Positions 33,455 to 42,645 of a DNA stretch of 64,000 nt are shown one piece after another. Source of the stretch: JACPYF01 sp964348695 (GTDB lineage: Bacteria; Patescibacteriota; Saccharimonadia; Saccharimonadales; Saccharimonadaceae). Each line of letters opens with the position of its first letter. Position 1 is the first letter of the stretch. The stretch covers positions 62,001 through 126,000 of the forward strand of contig CAYGDI010000002.1 in assembly GCA_964348695.1 (NCBI GenBank), in the 5' to 3' direction. The notes under the pieces were generated by a model that did no database searches, had not been told where the DNA came from, and was given only the letters and a program-made list of their open reading frames with translations. Made by a program: the position numbers and the translations under genes.

Positions 33455-33739
33455 TTATTCACCATCGATGTCAATTGCTGCTGCCACCAGCTGGCGGTCT
33501 GCGTCGAATGTTTCTGTGCTGATTTCCAGCAGTCGAATTTCGGCAGCCGGCAGTGGGGGATATTGAGCAGCAAGCTCAAGTAGCTCGTCACGGTTTTCCT
33601 TGAAACTCTTGAAAAGCTCCTCGGTCCACTCGGCTCCGACATTGGATGTCGAAACCCCTCCCAGTGCACTTGCGCCGTCGATGATGATTGCACGCGCTGC
33701 AGCCCTCAAGGCCTCAGGCGTTACTTCTGTACTTTCCAT
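33455..33739 (-). CDS. Small acidic helical protein (cassette gene)
   Basis: About 94 aa, acidic, alanine-rich and probably soluble (TPEALRAAARAI, LFKSFKENRDELLELAAQY, STETFDADRQLVAAAI). No cysteine, no signal peptide, no known family. ATG at 33739 follows AAAGGAG; the in-frame TTG just before it is less likely. Own promoter (17-bp spacer) and terminator, as for the other cassettes. Confidence 0.65.
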   Translation of the reverse strand: MESTEVTPEALRAAARAIIIDGASALGGVSTSNVGAEWTEELFKSFKENRDELLELAAQYPPLPAAEIRLLEISTETFDADRQLVAAAIDIDGE

Positions 33740-33778
33740 CAAACTGCTCCTTTGTAAGAGTGGATGAAATCTAAAATT

Positions 33779-33807
33779 ATTTTACTACATTATAATATAA
33801 TTGTCAA
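33779..33807 (-). promoter_or_regulatory. Promoter of 94-aa cassette gene
   Basis: Minus strand TTGACA (33807-33802), 17 bp, TAAAAT (33784-33779). Confidence 0.75.
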
Positions 33808-33937
33808 TATATGATTAGTTGACTTTCACTTTACACCCAGTCAAGAATTATACTAAATTGGAAATTGTCTTGCCCAGGCTCCATGTATAGTTTATCCTCA
33901 TTGAAGACAGTAAAATATCATTATCCTCGGAGGGATC

Positions 33938-33994
33938 ATGCAACTAGACAGTCAACATACAAACACACAACAAACAGAAAATGAATATATTTAG
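33938..33994 (+). CDS. Short upstream ORF, 18 codons, candidate leader peptide
   Basis: An ATG with a strong CGGAGGG ribosome-binding site opens an 18-codon frame rich in Q and T (MQLDSQHTNTQQTENEY). Its last 14 bases overlap the ATG of the 171-aa gene in another frame, which itself lacks a ribosome-binding site. Translation of this peptide may deliver ribosomes to the downstream start. A sequencing frameshift that split one longer gene is the alternative. Confidence 0.4.
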   Translation: MQLDSQHTNTQQTENEYI

Positions 33995-34496
33995 TTTTCT
34001 AAACCTAACAAAAAAGATTCGTGTATCGTATATACCAGGTTCAAGCGATGATGTGTTGAGTTTCAATACGTTCGCTATTTCTATACCGCATGGTCAATAT
34101 TATGAACATTCAGATAGCAATACTCGCGCTACGGCTACAATGATTTATCCGAACGGCACATCGATTGAGTTTACTGCCAGTACTTGGCGAGGTACTTACC
34201 CACAGTTCGATGAATGCCTCATCGATATAATGCAAGAGACAGGCTGGCTTTTACTGGGCTCAAGACAAGTCAGTGAAACTAAAAACATTCACGAATTTGC
34301 TCTGAAAAATAATCCTTCGACCGGTAGTATACTACTAGCTACTGTTGCAATAAAAGATTTGTACGAGAACGCTAAAGACCCCAGCTTTCTCTCAGTCCAG
34401 ATTGATACCGACGGAGCAGTTGTCAAAGATCAAGCTGCGTTAAAAATAGACGCAAACACTCTTGCTGATAATATCCTGGCATCGCTACCTACCTAG
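33981..34496 (+). CDS. Hypothetical soluble protein, 171 aa
   Basis: No family recognised. Predicted mixed alpha/beta, no membrane helix or signal peptide; segments such as ATATMIYPNGTSIEFTAST and SILLATVAIKDLYENA suggest a compact beta-sheet domain. The start lies inside the short upstream ORF. It ends 15 bp before a convergent membrane-protein gene. Confidence 0.6.
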   Translation: MNIFSFLNLTKKIRVSYIPGSSDDVLSFNTFAISIPHGQYYEHSDSNTRATATMIYPNGTSIEFTASTWRGTYPQFDECLIDIMQETGWLLLGSRQVSETKNIHEFALKNNPSTGSILLATVAIKDLYENAKDPSFLSVQIDTDGAVVKDQAALKIDANTLADNILASLPT

Positions 34497-34511
34497 AGTT
34501 CTACTAAGGCG

Positions 34512-35705
34512 TTATCTAATATCTTTGTGATATTTTTCTTTGAGTTTTTTTGCGGTTTTTTGGCTACGATAATTGCTATATAGTGCGTAGCCTACAACAA
34601 CAAAAAGAAGAGTGGGCACTATCATATATGTCAGTACTGACCACAATTTCTCGAGTGATGTTGCATATTGGTATATGAAACTTGAAATGCCAAAACCAAT
34701 TCCCACAACTACTAGCACAACTATAGCTACTGCTCTATAGGAAATATCGTGCGGCTTTTTGGTAGTGAGATCACCGTCGAGATGCGTACTTTGATCTGCA
34801 GACTGAGTATCTTCACTGCTAGATGCACTATCTTCATCAATCAGCTGCCCACCCATATCGCTCAGTAGAGTCGAGGCTATCGAGAAAATATTTTCATAAT
34901 TTTCCCTAGAGACAGTCATGTCATCCCAATAGATATTCATAGTATCTTCGGCTATTTCTATGTCGCAAAATGCTTGTAGACTATGGAGTTTGGCGATCAA
35001 ATCTGGACCTACTTTGCGTAAAAACTCTTCAGCATCTTTTCCGGCTGCAAATGCCTCAAAATATTCAGAAAACCGATCATGAAACTCTACCTTGCGTAGA
35101 TCTTCTCCATAGATTGTTTCTATCTGGTAGTTCGGATGATCTGTTTTGCCAGGATGATCAGACAATACGTTGCATCGTATTGCAATGTTTGGGAGAGTTT
35201 TTGGCAAAGTGATTTGCATCATCTTAACATTCATAAAGAGGTACTTGGTGCCAATCGGAGCATGATAGTACGAACAATCAACAAGCTGAAAATCATACCC
35301 CACGAGATTACCCTCTATGCCATTGCGAAATTCGTGACCACCAAATTCGCGGAACAGGCTAGCATGCTGATTTTCACCTACCTCTAATTCTCGTGAATAG
35401 GTAAAGTTGTTTGTCTGTGCGAACTTTTCCAGAGTTGCAGGGATTTTGGTATTCAGAGAGTATACTTTTGATATTTTGTAAGTAACTAGCAATATGATGA
35501 TCGCCATGATCACACCCATACTAACAACCACAAATTTCAGCATGAATGTTGGATCAGCAGCAAAATTGTCGTAGTAATATAGGTACGCACCTAGTAAGCT
35601 CACCGGAATCAATGCAAATACGATCTTGTCGAGCACTAATACCCAACTAGGCTGACGTGGCAGTTCGTCAAACACAGAAAAATCTATCTCTTGAGACGTA
35701 TCCAT
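34512..35705 (-). CDS. Membrane protein, DUF3137-like
   Basis: 397 aa: two membrane helices near the N-terminus (about residues 26-46 and 56-76), a globular middle of about 220 residues, an acidic linker (DEDSASSSEDTQSADQS) and two more helices near the C-terminus. Segments such as ASLFREFGGHEFRNGIEGNL and YYHAPIGTKYLFMNVKMMQI resemble DUF3137-type proteins, but the match is by eye only. TATAAT 6 bp before the ATG suggests leaderless expression. Confidence 0.6.
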   Translation of the reverse strand: MDTSQEIDFSVFDELPRQPSWVLVLDKIVFALIPVSLLGAYLYYYDNFAADPTFMLKFVVVSMGVIMAIIILLVTYKISKVYSLNTKIPATLEKFAQTNNFTYSRELEVGENQHASLFREFGGHEFRNGIEGNLVGYDFQLVDCSYYHAPIGTKYLFMNVKMMQITLPKTLPNIAIRCNVLSDHPGKTDHPNYQIETIYGEDLRKVEFHDRFSEYFEAFAAGKDAEEFLRKVGPDLIAKLHSLQAFCDIEIAEDTMNIYWDDMTVSRENYENIFSIASTLLSDMGGQLIDEDSASSSEDTQSADQSTHLDGDLTTKKPHDISYRAVAIVVLVVVGIGFGISSFIYQYATSLEKLWSVLTYMIVPTLLFVVVGYALYSNYRSQKTAKKLKEKYHKDIR

Positions 35706-35788
35706 AGGGCTATTATACCGAAAACATGCAAGATGTTCATGGTATAATTTGAAAAAGATTTTATATTATCAAAGGGAGACACAGTACC

Positions 35789-36232
35789 ATGCAACCAACA
35801 CAACAGCCATATAGTGAACCAAGCGACCAGACGGAAAACCCGACCAACGAACCAGGTGGTTTTATCGACAAACCATTTGACTATGCAAAAAAAGACGGTT
35901 CTATCAGTTTTGACGACCAGGGCGAAGGCAAGAGCTTTATAGTTGCGTTTTTGCTGTCGTATTTTTTGGGTACTTACGGAGTGGATCGTTTCTACCTCGG
36001 ACATATCGGGCTGGGTGTAGTCAAGCTACTAACTCTGGGTGGTCTCGGTATCTGGGCATTGATAGATATTATCCTGATACTCCTAGGTAGTATGCGAGAT
36101 TCTGACGGTCGGACTCTCTCTGGGCGAGAAAAATATCTCACACTCGCTATCATCATCTTCATCGTAGGCATCATGCTCAGCGTCGGGCTATACATGTTTT
36201 TATTGTCAAGCGGCTTTTATAGTAATTGGTAG
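35789..36232 (+). CDS. TM2-domain membrane protein
   Basis: 147 aa. A polar proline/glutamine-rich N-terminus precedes a TM2 domain: FLLSYFLGTYGVDRFYLGHIGLGVVKLL then a DRF-type turn and GGLGIWALIDIILIL, and a third hydrophobic helix at the C-terminus. The VDRFYLG motif is diagnostic. The function of bacterial TM2 proteins is unknown. GGGAG stands before the ATG and a TATAAT box about 40 bp upstream. Confidence 0.88.
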   Translation: MQPTQQPYSEPSDQTENPTNEPGGFIDKPFDYAKKDGSISFDDQGEGKSFIVAFLLSYFLGTYGVDRFYLGHIGLGVVKLLTLGGLGIWALIDIILILLGSMRDSDGRTLSGREKYLTLAIIIFIVGIMLSVGLYMFLLSSGFYSNW

Positions 36233-36335
36233 TCGCACAAGACACTTTTTGTTGTAATGCTCATGCTTGCAGTTTTACTTTAATATCACGATAATAAGAT
36301 ATACCAAGAAGTGATTCGTAACGAAAGGCAAAGTT

Positions 36336-37001
36336 TTGATCGAGCTAGCGGGCGTGGTAATGAAAACTGGTGAAGAGATAATTTTGGAAGACCCTGATCC
36401 AAATACTTCTGCCAGACTCTTCAAGACAGTCTCCGATAGACTCCTGGAAGAAAAGCCAAAAGACAAGCATGGATGGCTACCTACTGAGAGTGCTATAGAT
36501 CCTAGTGAGGCTCGGGATGCTATCAACGAAGTTGTCAAAAATATTGATGAAAAACTTGTTATATCTGGTGTTGGCAAGGCGCTCGATCTGGGACTTTCAT
36601 GGTACGAACCTCGTGAGCCTGTCATTGTTTCTGCCGATACTATGGATAATATAGCTAGAGCAGCTATACAAACCTACAACTGGGATGATCGTATGGATCA
36701 CCGTATCATAGAGCTCGACGGAGAACGTGTTGCTGTAGCATTCACAAATGGTCATACTGATTATTATCGCGAGCTCTCCGCAATCCTTTCAAACGAAATA
36801 GGCACTATAAAATACAGTATGCAGCGTCAACAAAGACAGCAAGGCAGTTCAACCGAAATGTACCTCAATTTTTCGCACCGAGATTTTATGGAAACAGGTT
36901 ACGAAGGCCACCAGCTTGGGCATACTACCTTGTCCGAAGAACAAGAAATCGAACTGCTCAAGGTATTGCAGCGCATGGGCGGTGTTGAATTAGATGCCTA
37001 G
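36336..37001 (+). CDS. Hypothetical soluble protein, 221 aa
   Basis: No family recognised. Acidic and helical, no membrane helix; features include IILEDPDPNTSARLFKTV and a C-terminal helix STEMYLNFSHRDFMETGY. The start is uncertain: TTG 36336 after GAAAGGC, or ATG 36360. It overlaps the histidine-phosphatase start by 8 bp, so the two are coupled. Confidence 0.6.
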   Translation: MIELAGVVMKTGEEIILEDPDPNTSARLFKTVSDRLLEEKPKDKHGWLPTESAIDPSEARDAINEVVKNIDEKLVISGVGKALDLGLSWYEPREPVIVSADTMDNIARAAIQTYNWDDRMDHRIIELDGERVAVAFTNGHTDYYRELSAILSNEIGTIKYSMQRQQRQQGSSTEMYLNFSHRDFMETGYEGHQLGHTTLSEEQEIELLKVLQRMGGVELDA

Positions 37002-37623
37002 TACCGAACTATACCTCATACGCCATGCCGAATCGGTGGCAAATACTCAGTCGCATATCATTGGGGGTCGTAGCAATCACTCGCCTATCACAGAACGAGG
37101 CATAACACAGGCCAGGCAGCTAGGAGCGTATTTTTTGGCGAATGATATTATTCCGCATGAGGTGCATGCCTCTCCAGCAGTCCGGACGCTGCAAACTGCA
37201 CGGTACACTTTGGATACTATGGGCATTCCTTTGATCCCACATGTCAATGACGCTCTACAGGAGCTTGATCAAGGTGACTGGACTGGACTCAGTCGAGCAG
37301 AGATGTACGACGAGGCGACTTTTCGCGAGATAGATAGACTAGGCAAAGATTTCAAAGCACCAAACGGCGAGTCAATGAATGAAACTGGTGAGCGTATGCA
37401 TACATGGGTACATGAATATATACCGATCAACGAGGTAATAACTGATACGAAAAGAGTATTTGCATTTACGCATGGACTTGCCACTAGGTGTTTGGCATCA
37501 AAACTACATGGCTGGTCACAATCTAAAACATTTCGAGAACCTACGGCCAATACTTCTTTTTCTCTTTTTGTATGCAGAGACGGTATGTGGCAGCTTGAAT
37601 ATCTAGGCAAGAAACCCGAGTAG
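36994..37623 (+). CDS. Histidine phosphatase family protein
   Basis: 209 aa with the LIRHAESVANT catalytic histidine motif, the HASPAVRTLQTA segment carrying the second arginine, the LQELDQGDWTGLS motif, and the second catalytic histidine in FTHGLATR. The family includes phosphoglycerate mutases and broad phosphatases such as CobC and PhoE; a phosphatase is more likely at this length. Coupled to the 221-aa gene. Confidence 0.88.
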   Translation: MPSTELYLIRHAESVANTQSHIIGGRSNHSPITERGITQARQLGAYFLANDIIPHEVHASPAVRTLQTARYTLDTMGIPLIPHVNDALQELDQGDWTGLSRAEMYDEATFREIDRLGKDFKAPNGESMNETGERMHTWVHEYIPINEVITDTKRVFAFTHGLATRCLASKLHGWSQSKTFREPTANTSFSLFVCRDGMWQLEYLGKKPE

Positions 37624-37750
37624 CAGATCATGGCCAATATTTCTCTGTTTTCATCGATGAAAAACAAAGTTTTTTTAGATTTTACACTTCAGACTATTAC
37701 ATATGTGTTATAGTAAATATGACACTAAGTAAAATACTCCGTAAACTTAG

Positions 37751-37779
37751 TTGACGATATATCAATAATAATCTATAAT
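37751..37779 (+). promoter_or_regulatory. Promoter of the MoxR-VWA operon, leaderless
   Basis: TTGACG (37751-37756), 17 bp, TATAAT (37774-37779), then 8 bp to the ATG at 37788. Confidence 0.75.
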
Positions 37780-37787
37780 ATATACAT

Positions 37788-39308
37788 ATGGAAAACCTAG
37801 TTAGCGTAAAACACAGCACGGAAAAGCCTCTGGGCAACAAATGCCTCAATTGCGGTGAATGCCAACAGTACTGCAAAGTTCTGGATACACTTACCGACTC
37901 TGATGCAACACAGACATGCGAATGGCCAAAACGAATTTTGACTGAAGACGAGTTGATAGAAAATGCTAGCAATCCAGAGCTCGCTCGTCATGTAGCTGAT
38001 TGTTTGTTCAATGTACTCGCTACTGGTAACAAAATACAACAAAACCTTCACGAAAAAGGTAGCGAACTCTCAGTTGCCTATACTGCTCAACGCAACATCT
38101 TCAATGCGCATTTTGATCTATGGCAGCAATTTGGCAAAGCCGCCCAAGAAGGTAGAGAAATCACTGACATAGAAGTAGATTTCTTTGCCGAAAAACTGAC
38201 AGATACAGTGGAGCAAGCCTCAACCGATATACGCAGTGCTGGCGTGGCTTATGAAACACTTGCCCTCGCACAGGCAATTCACGATCGCGAAACACTCGAA
38301 GACCACGGTCTACTGTTCGATGATGCAATGCTAAAAACCGTTACTGAACTATGTGTCAATGTGACCTCTGGCCGTTCGACACTGTTAATCGGCGACAAAG
38401 GTATCGCAAAAACCCAAGCAGCCAAATTCGTCTCAGGCCTCTTCACCGACAACGGCGAGCCAAAAGTTATCAGTGGCGACGGCAGTATGATGAAAGACGA
38501 GTTCATGGGCAAAATGACTCTGACCGAACAAAATGGAGCAACTGTCACGACATTTAAACACGGTATCTTAACCGAATGTATGGAAAAAGGCATACCGCTT
38601 GTCATGGACGAAATCAACCTCATTGACCCAGCTATCGTCATGCGTCTTCAGGATATTTTGTTACGCAAACCTGGCGACAAAGTCACCATACAAGAAGACA
38701 GCGGCGAAGTCATTACTATCAAACAAGGTTTTTGTGTACTAGCTACTGCCAACGAGGCAAGTAGTCGCTACCAATCTCGTGCAGCGCTTGACCCGGCTTT
38801 TCGAGATCGTTTCCGTATATTACCTATCGAATACCCCGATGGAGACACCGTTATGCTCCAGGCAAACGATCGCCCTACATCCCTAGCCCGCCTAGCACAC
38901 GCATTTGTTGTATCTCGCAATGGCATCAGCAGCGAAAGAGTCAGCGCAGCAGATGCACTATGGCTCGCAAGCATCTCTCATGCTTCTCAACAGCTCTATA
39001 GCAAACCTGCAAAAGACGTGCAGACTGGCCAACTAGGCAACAACGTCGCCAGCGTCGTCGATGATGGCGAACCTCGCATGTCAGATTGTATTACTCCACG
39101 AAAAATGGTAGATATATTGCAAACTATTGATACTGGTCTCAACCCATACAACCGAGAATCTGGCGTAGAAGGCCTAGCGCTCGATACCATTGCCGCTATG
39201 CAGCATGCAAGCGACCGAGAGACGATGTTCGAAATAGTACGTCTGATGTACGATGGCGATATTGCTGACCTCGATGAAACCGCTATCAGAAATCGATTGA
39301 GGATATAA
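37788..39308 (+). CDS. MoxR/CobS-like AAA+ ATPase with N-terminal cysteine cluster
   Basis: 506 aa. The N-terminus carries CLNCGECQQYC and a further cysteine, suggesting a bound metal. A helical region is followed by an AAA+ module: Walker A-like GDKGIAKT, where the usual glycine before K is alanine, Walker B LVMDEINLI, sensor VLATANEA and the arginine segment DPAFRDRFR. ATPases of this clade act as chaperone-like remodellers paired with VWA proteins (MoxR-VWA, CobS-CobT, RavA-ViaA). The VWA partner is two genes downstream. Confidence 0.85.
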   Translation: MENLVSVKHSTEKPLGNKCLNCGECQQYCKVLDTLTDSDATQTCEWPKRILTEDELIENASNPELARHVADCLFNVLATGNKIQQNLHEKGSELSVAYTAQRNIFNAHFDLWQQFGKAAQEGREITDIEVDFFAEKLTDTVEQASTDIRSAGVAYETLALAQAIHDRETLEDHGLLFDDAMLKTVTELCVNVTSGRSTLLIGDKGIAKTQAAKFVSGLFTDNGEPKVISGDGSMMKDEFMGKMTLTEQNGATVTTFKHGILTECMEKGIPLVMDEINLIDPAIVMRLQDILLRKPGDKVTIQEDSGEVITIKQGFCVLATANEASSRYQSRAALDPAFRDRFRILPIEYPDGDTVMLQANDRPTSLARLAHAFVVSRNGISSERVSAADALWLASISHASQQLYSKPAKDVQTGQLGNNVASVVDDGEPRMSDCITPRKMVDILQTIDTGLNPYNRESGVEGLALDTIAAMQHASDRETMFEIVRLMYDGDIADLDETAIRNRLRI

Positions 39309-39312
39309 CATT

Positions 39313-40206
39313 ATGGCAGACCTAGAAAAAGGAATACCAGCACCGGACGAAGAACTGAAACCTGGTGTATTGCATTCGACTGGACTAGACCCTACACTCA
39401 ATCCATTTAGTGAGGCTCCTCCTATAGTAGAACGTCCTACAAAAACGCCAACACTCGGCGGTAATAGTATTTTGGGTAGTGGATTAGAAGCACCTGTTGC
39501 AGATGCATATGATACTAAAACAAATCTAGAGTTGAGCGCAGTAGCAAAAGAAGCTTGCGGGCAAATTGCTAAGATGTATATAGAAGGTACCGAACCCGAG
39601 GAGATAGTATTCCCAAAAGTTGCAGACACAAACGTCATCAATATGGCACTACAAGAAATTGCCAACACACCCCTCGGCCTAGGATACGGTGCATTCCCAA
39701 CAAAGGTTGCCACAGCCTGGGCAAATTTCATACATCAAACAATGTCTGAACACCGTGCCGCATATCAACTTGAGAGTACTAGTCTTGCCAAACTTGAGAT
39801 CGAAATACCGGACTGGCTCGAAGGTAATCCAAGTTTTGATATACTGCCCGATCTTCGCCTGATGGATATAGTCATCAAGGGCGAGGCTGATTCAGTCATA
39901 GCCTCGGGTGCAAGAAACTGTCGAATTACCTTCAAAGACAAGGTCAACAGAAACGCATCTATTGGAGACGATGCAGAGAGGTGCACGTTTTTATTTGAAA
40001 GTGATATGAACTCAATGCAGTCTTTTTCCTCAGCAAAAAATCTTTCTATAGAGATACAGGGTGATCATAGGAACAACGGAACCATAGGCCCTATTGCGTT
40101 TTCAAAAATAAAATGTCACGGCCAATGGTCGGGGTTCTACAAACATAGAGGCCCGCTGATTCAGCACAATGTCCAAAACGGTATTCAATCAAGTTCGGCA
40201 CAGTAA
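39313..40206 (+). CDS. Hypothetical protein between MoxR and VWA genes, 297 aa
   Basis: No family recognised. The first 60 residues are proline-rich and disordered (PAPDEELKPGVLHSTG), the middle is helical (KTNLELSAVAKEACGQIAK), and the last 130 residues contain short repeated beta-strand-like segments (DIVIKGEADSVI, CRITFKD, CTFLFESD, LSIEIQGD) suggestive of a beta-solenoid. It lies 4 bp after the ATPase gene and overlaps or abuts the VWA gene, so it probably belongs to the same complex as adaptor or substrate. Inference only. Confidence 0.65.
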   Translation: MADLEKGIPAPDEELKPGVLHSTGLDPTLNPFSEAPPIVERPTKTPTLGGNSILGSGLEAPVADAYDTKTNLELSAVAKEACGQIAKMYIEGTEPEEIVFPKVADTNVINMALQEIANTPLGLGYGAFPTKVATAWANFIHQTMSEHRAAYQLESTSLAKLEIEIPDWLEGNPSFDILPDLRLMDIVIKGEADSVIASGARNCRITFKDKVNRNASIGDDAERCTFLFESDMNSMQSFSSAKNLSIEIQGDHRNNGTIGPIAFSKIKCHGQWSGFYKHRGPLIQHNVQNGIQSSSAQ

Positions 40207-40210
40207 ATTC

Positions 40211-42157
40211 ATGATGGAAAAAATTTCTCAACCCAAAGACTACTCCGAAGAAACCGCTCTAGCACAGCGGGTAGCGCGTATTTTTGGCTATGATGGCCTC
40301 AAAATAGAAGTCCAAGAAGGTGCTGGCTGGAAAACCCATCGAGGAGAAAATTCTATCACACTCATAGTAGACCCGACTATGCTCAGCCCGGAAGCGACAA
40401 AAGATGCGGTCGGCAATGATCTACCGGACGACATCGATATACCAGCCCAATACTCTATATACGGTATCGCTCATGAGCTCGGTCATGTTGATGATTTTTT
40501 GCAGCCAGAAAATGATCTGGAAACACTCAAAAAAAGAACGGCGTCAGAGCATTTTTTTTGGAACCTTCTCGATGACGGCGTGATCAATCGTCGGCTACGT
40601 AATATCCCGCTACTCAATAACCTCACCGACGAAGTTTACCGTGATATGCTATTCCCGTCCGATGATTATACAGAGCACCCAAAGCATACTCAGTTCATGT
40701 ACGGCTGGTTGTTTCGTAATATCACGCCTGAAAGAAAGGTTGATTTTTCTGATGATGTTGTAGACGCTCTAGATAGTCTAGAAAAAGTCCGTGTCAAACT
40801 ACGTCGACACAATCTGTACGACATCCTGACACACCCGGGTACAGATTTTGCAAGACGACGAGAAATTGCAAAAGAACACATCTACCCTATCTACGAAGCT
40901 TTTTTAGAAGAAGACATCGAGGAGCAGCAGGAAGACCAAGAATCTGGCGATGGGCAACAATCCGACTCTAGCAGTCAAGATTCTCAAAGTGACGGTAGCG
41001 GCGGAGACTCACAAGGGGATCAATCTTCAGGACAGAGCGATTCAACAGAGCAAGACCAGGATGCCGATGGCCAAGGCGGAGAAAGCGGATTCGATGATAT
41101 GTACGACGCATACAGCGACGCCTCACATTGTGGCCACGAACATGACGATGACGAAGAGGAACCATCAGCAGATGATCATGACACCCATCCTCACGAAGCT
41201 ATCAAAGAGGCAGCCGAAATACTACGTGAAATGCGCGAAGAAGAAGCCGCCAATAGCCAGTCTGACGGAGATGGTGATGGTGCAGAAGCTTACTCTACGG
41301 GCGCAGGTAGTATTGCCGAGGAGCTACAGCTCAGCCCTGAAGACGCTACAGTATACCAAGAACTTATCGAAAAATACCGTCAGCAGATACATGATGTTGC
41401 TACAATATTACAGCTATTGACCGTACCGAGTACCGAATATATGAGTCCTCGCTACAGGAAAACTGCAGCCGCAGATGGTCTCAAACTCTCACCGCGAGAT
41501 CTTTTCAGGGCGGTAATTGCTAGTCAGACAGACGAAGACCCTGCCATTTGGCGACCTGTCGAGACAATCGCACGACGCGAAGGTTTGAGCTTTAACGGAC
41601 TGGATATTCACCTAGTTGTCGATGTCAGTGGTTCGATGCATGGAGAAAAAGCCGAGAGTGCTGCGGCGTGCAGTGTGATGCTCATGGAAGGACTTGCCCA
41701 AGCCCGCCGTATGGTGCAGCGTTACAATCAACAAGCTCCCGCACCTGATGTACGATTGCAAACACTGGTCTTTGGTTCTTCGACACGAGTCATCTCGCCA
41801 CTCAGCCATGAAACCGAACCTCACGAAAAAGGTATCGCTTTTCGCACGATTCTAGATGCCGCAAGCAGTAGTACACTCGTCGCAGACGCCTTGCAAGAGA
41901 CAGTCAAGAGTGCCCGCAGTAACCCAGAGAGAACACAGCTTGTGTATCTGATTTCAGATGGTACTTTTGGTGATACGGCTCAGGCAGAGACGATGGCAAG
42001 ATCTGGCGGCAAAAACTACTTTTTAGCACAGTATATTTTGCAATCTCCATATTCACAACAGATTACAGAACAATATGCGCATCTGGAGAACCCTGAACAA
42101 CTACCTATCGAGCTCAACAGACAGCTCCAAGTTTTAGCGAGAAAATTCCTAGACTAA
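40211..42157 (+). CDS. Acidic VWA-domain protein with HELGH motif
   Basis: About 648 aa. The N-terminal part has YGIAHELGHVDDF, an HExxH zinc-peptidase-like motif. A long acidic S/D/Q/G-rich stretch follows, including a His/Asp cluster (SHCGHEHDDDEEE), and then a VWA domain with the MIDAS motif DVSGSMHG and the late LVYLISDGTF. The layout resembles CobT-like VWA proteins. The start is open: ATG 40211/40214 avoids overlap with the previous gene, ATG 40169 would overlap by 38 bp. It should be operated on by the MoxR-type ATPase; whether the HELGH site is catalytic is unknown. Confidence 0.82.
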   Translation: MMEKISQPKDYSEETALAQRVARIFGYDGLKIEVQEGAGWKTHRGENSITLIVDPTMLSPEATKDAVGNDLPDDIDIPAQYSIYGIAHELGHVDDFLQPENDLETLKKRTASEHFFWNLLDDGVINRRLRNIPLLNNLTDEVYRDMLFPSDDYTEHPKHTQFMYGWLFRNITPERKVDFSDDVVDALDSLEKVRVKLRRHNLYDILTHPGTDFARRREIAKEHIYPIYEAFLEEDIEEQQEDQESGDGQQSDSSSQDSQSDGSGGDSQGDQSSGQSDSTEQDQDADGQGGESGFDDMYDAYSDASHCGHEHDDDEEEPSADDHDTHPHEAIKEAAEILREMREEEAANSQSDGDGDGAEAYSTGAGSIAEELQLSPEDATVYQELIEKYRQQIHDVATILQLLTVPSTEYMSPRYRKTAAADGLKLSPRDLFRAVIASQTDEDPAIWRPVETIARREGLSFNGLDIHLVVDVSGSMHGEKAESAAACSVMLMEGLAQARRMVQRYNQQAPAPDVRLQTLVFGSSTRVISPLSHETEPHEKGIAFRTILDAASSSTLVADALQETVKSARSNPERTQLVYLISDGTFGDTAQAETMARSGGKNYFLAQYILQSPYSQQITEQYAHLENPEQLPIELNRQLQVLARKFLD

Positions 42158-42231
42158 AATTTTGTCATGTTGACAACTAGCTGCATAAGCCAGAAGATAT
42201 AGTCAGGCAATTTTAAAAAGGAGTATTCGTG

Positions 42232-42645
42232 ATGTTAGAACTAGACGGAATCAATATTTGGGCAGTTGTAGTTGTATGGCTGATATATATGTTTGTTGGA
42301 GCGTTTTGGTATTCGAAAATGGGCTTTGCAAAACAATGGACCAAATACACAAAAATCGACATTTTGAAAATCCCAACTGACGAGGCGAACAAAATCATTG
42401 GATTTGTTGCTTTGTCTGCACTAGTACAAGCATCTGCGCTGGCTATCGTCCTGAACTCACTGGGTGTAGATAGTCTTTACGAAGGCATCAAAGCTGGGCT
42501 AGTATTGTGGCTTGGTTTCACCGCTGCAACAACTGTCGGTGTCACTCTTTATTCACGACGCAGCTGGAAGTTCCTGTGGCTCAATAGCAGCTACTTTTTA
42601 GTAGTTATGACTGTCGGTTCAATAATACTTGAGACCTGGAACTAA
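42232..42645 (+). CDS. DUF1761-family membrane protein
   Basis: About 137 aa with four hydrophobic helices. The start (WAVVVVWLIYMFVGAFWYS) and LWLGFTAATTVGVTLYSRR match DUF1761, a membrane family of unknown function. AAAGGAG is well placed before ATG 42232. Its stop overlaps the ATG of the kinase-like gene by one base. Confidence 0.75.
   Translation: MLELDGINIWAVVVVWLIYMFVGAFWYSKMGFAKQWTKYTKIDILKIPTDEANKIIGFVALSALVQASALAIVLNSLGVDSLYEGIKAGLVLWLGFTAATTVGVTLYSRRSWKFLWLNSSYFLVVMTVGSIILETWN

Noticed and set aside
40950..41420. 156-aa frame inside the VWA gene
   Set aside because: Alternate frame of the acidic repeat-like linker; the VWA frame is continuous and has recognisable motifs on both sides.
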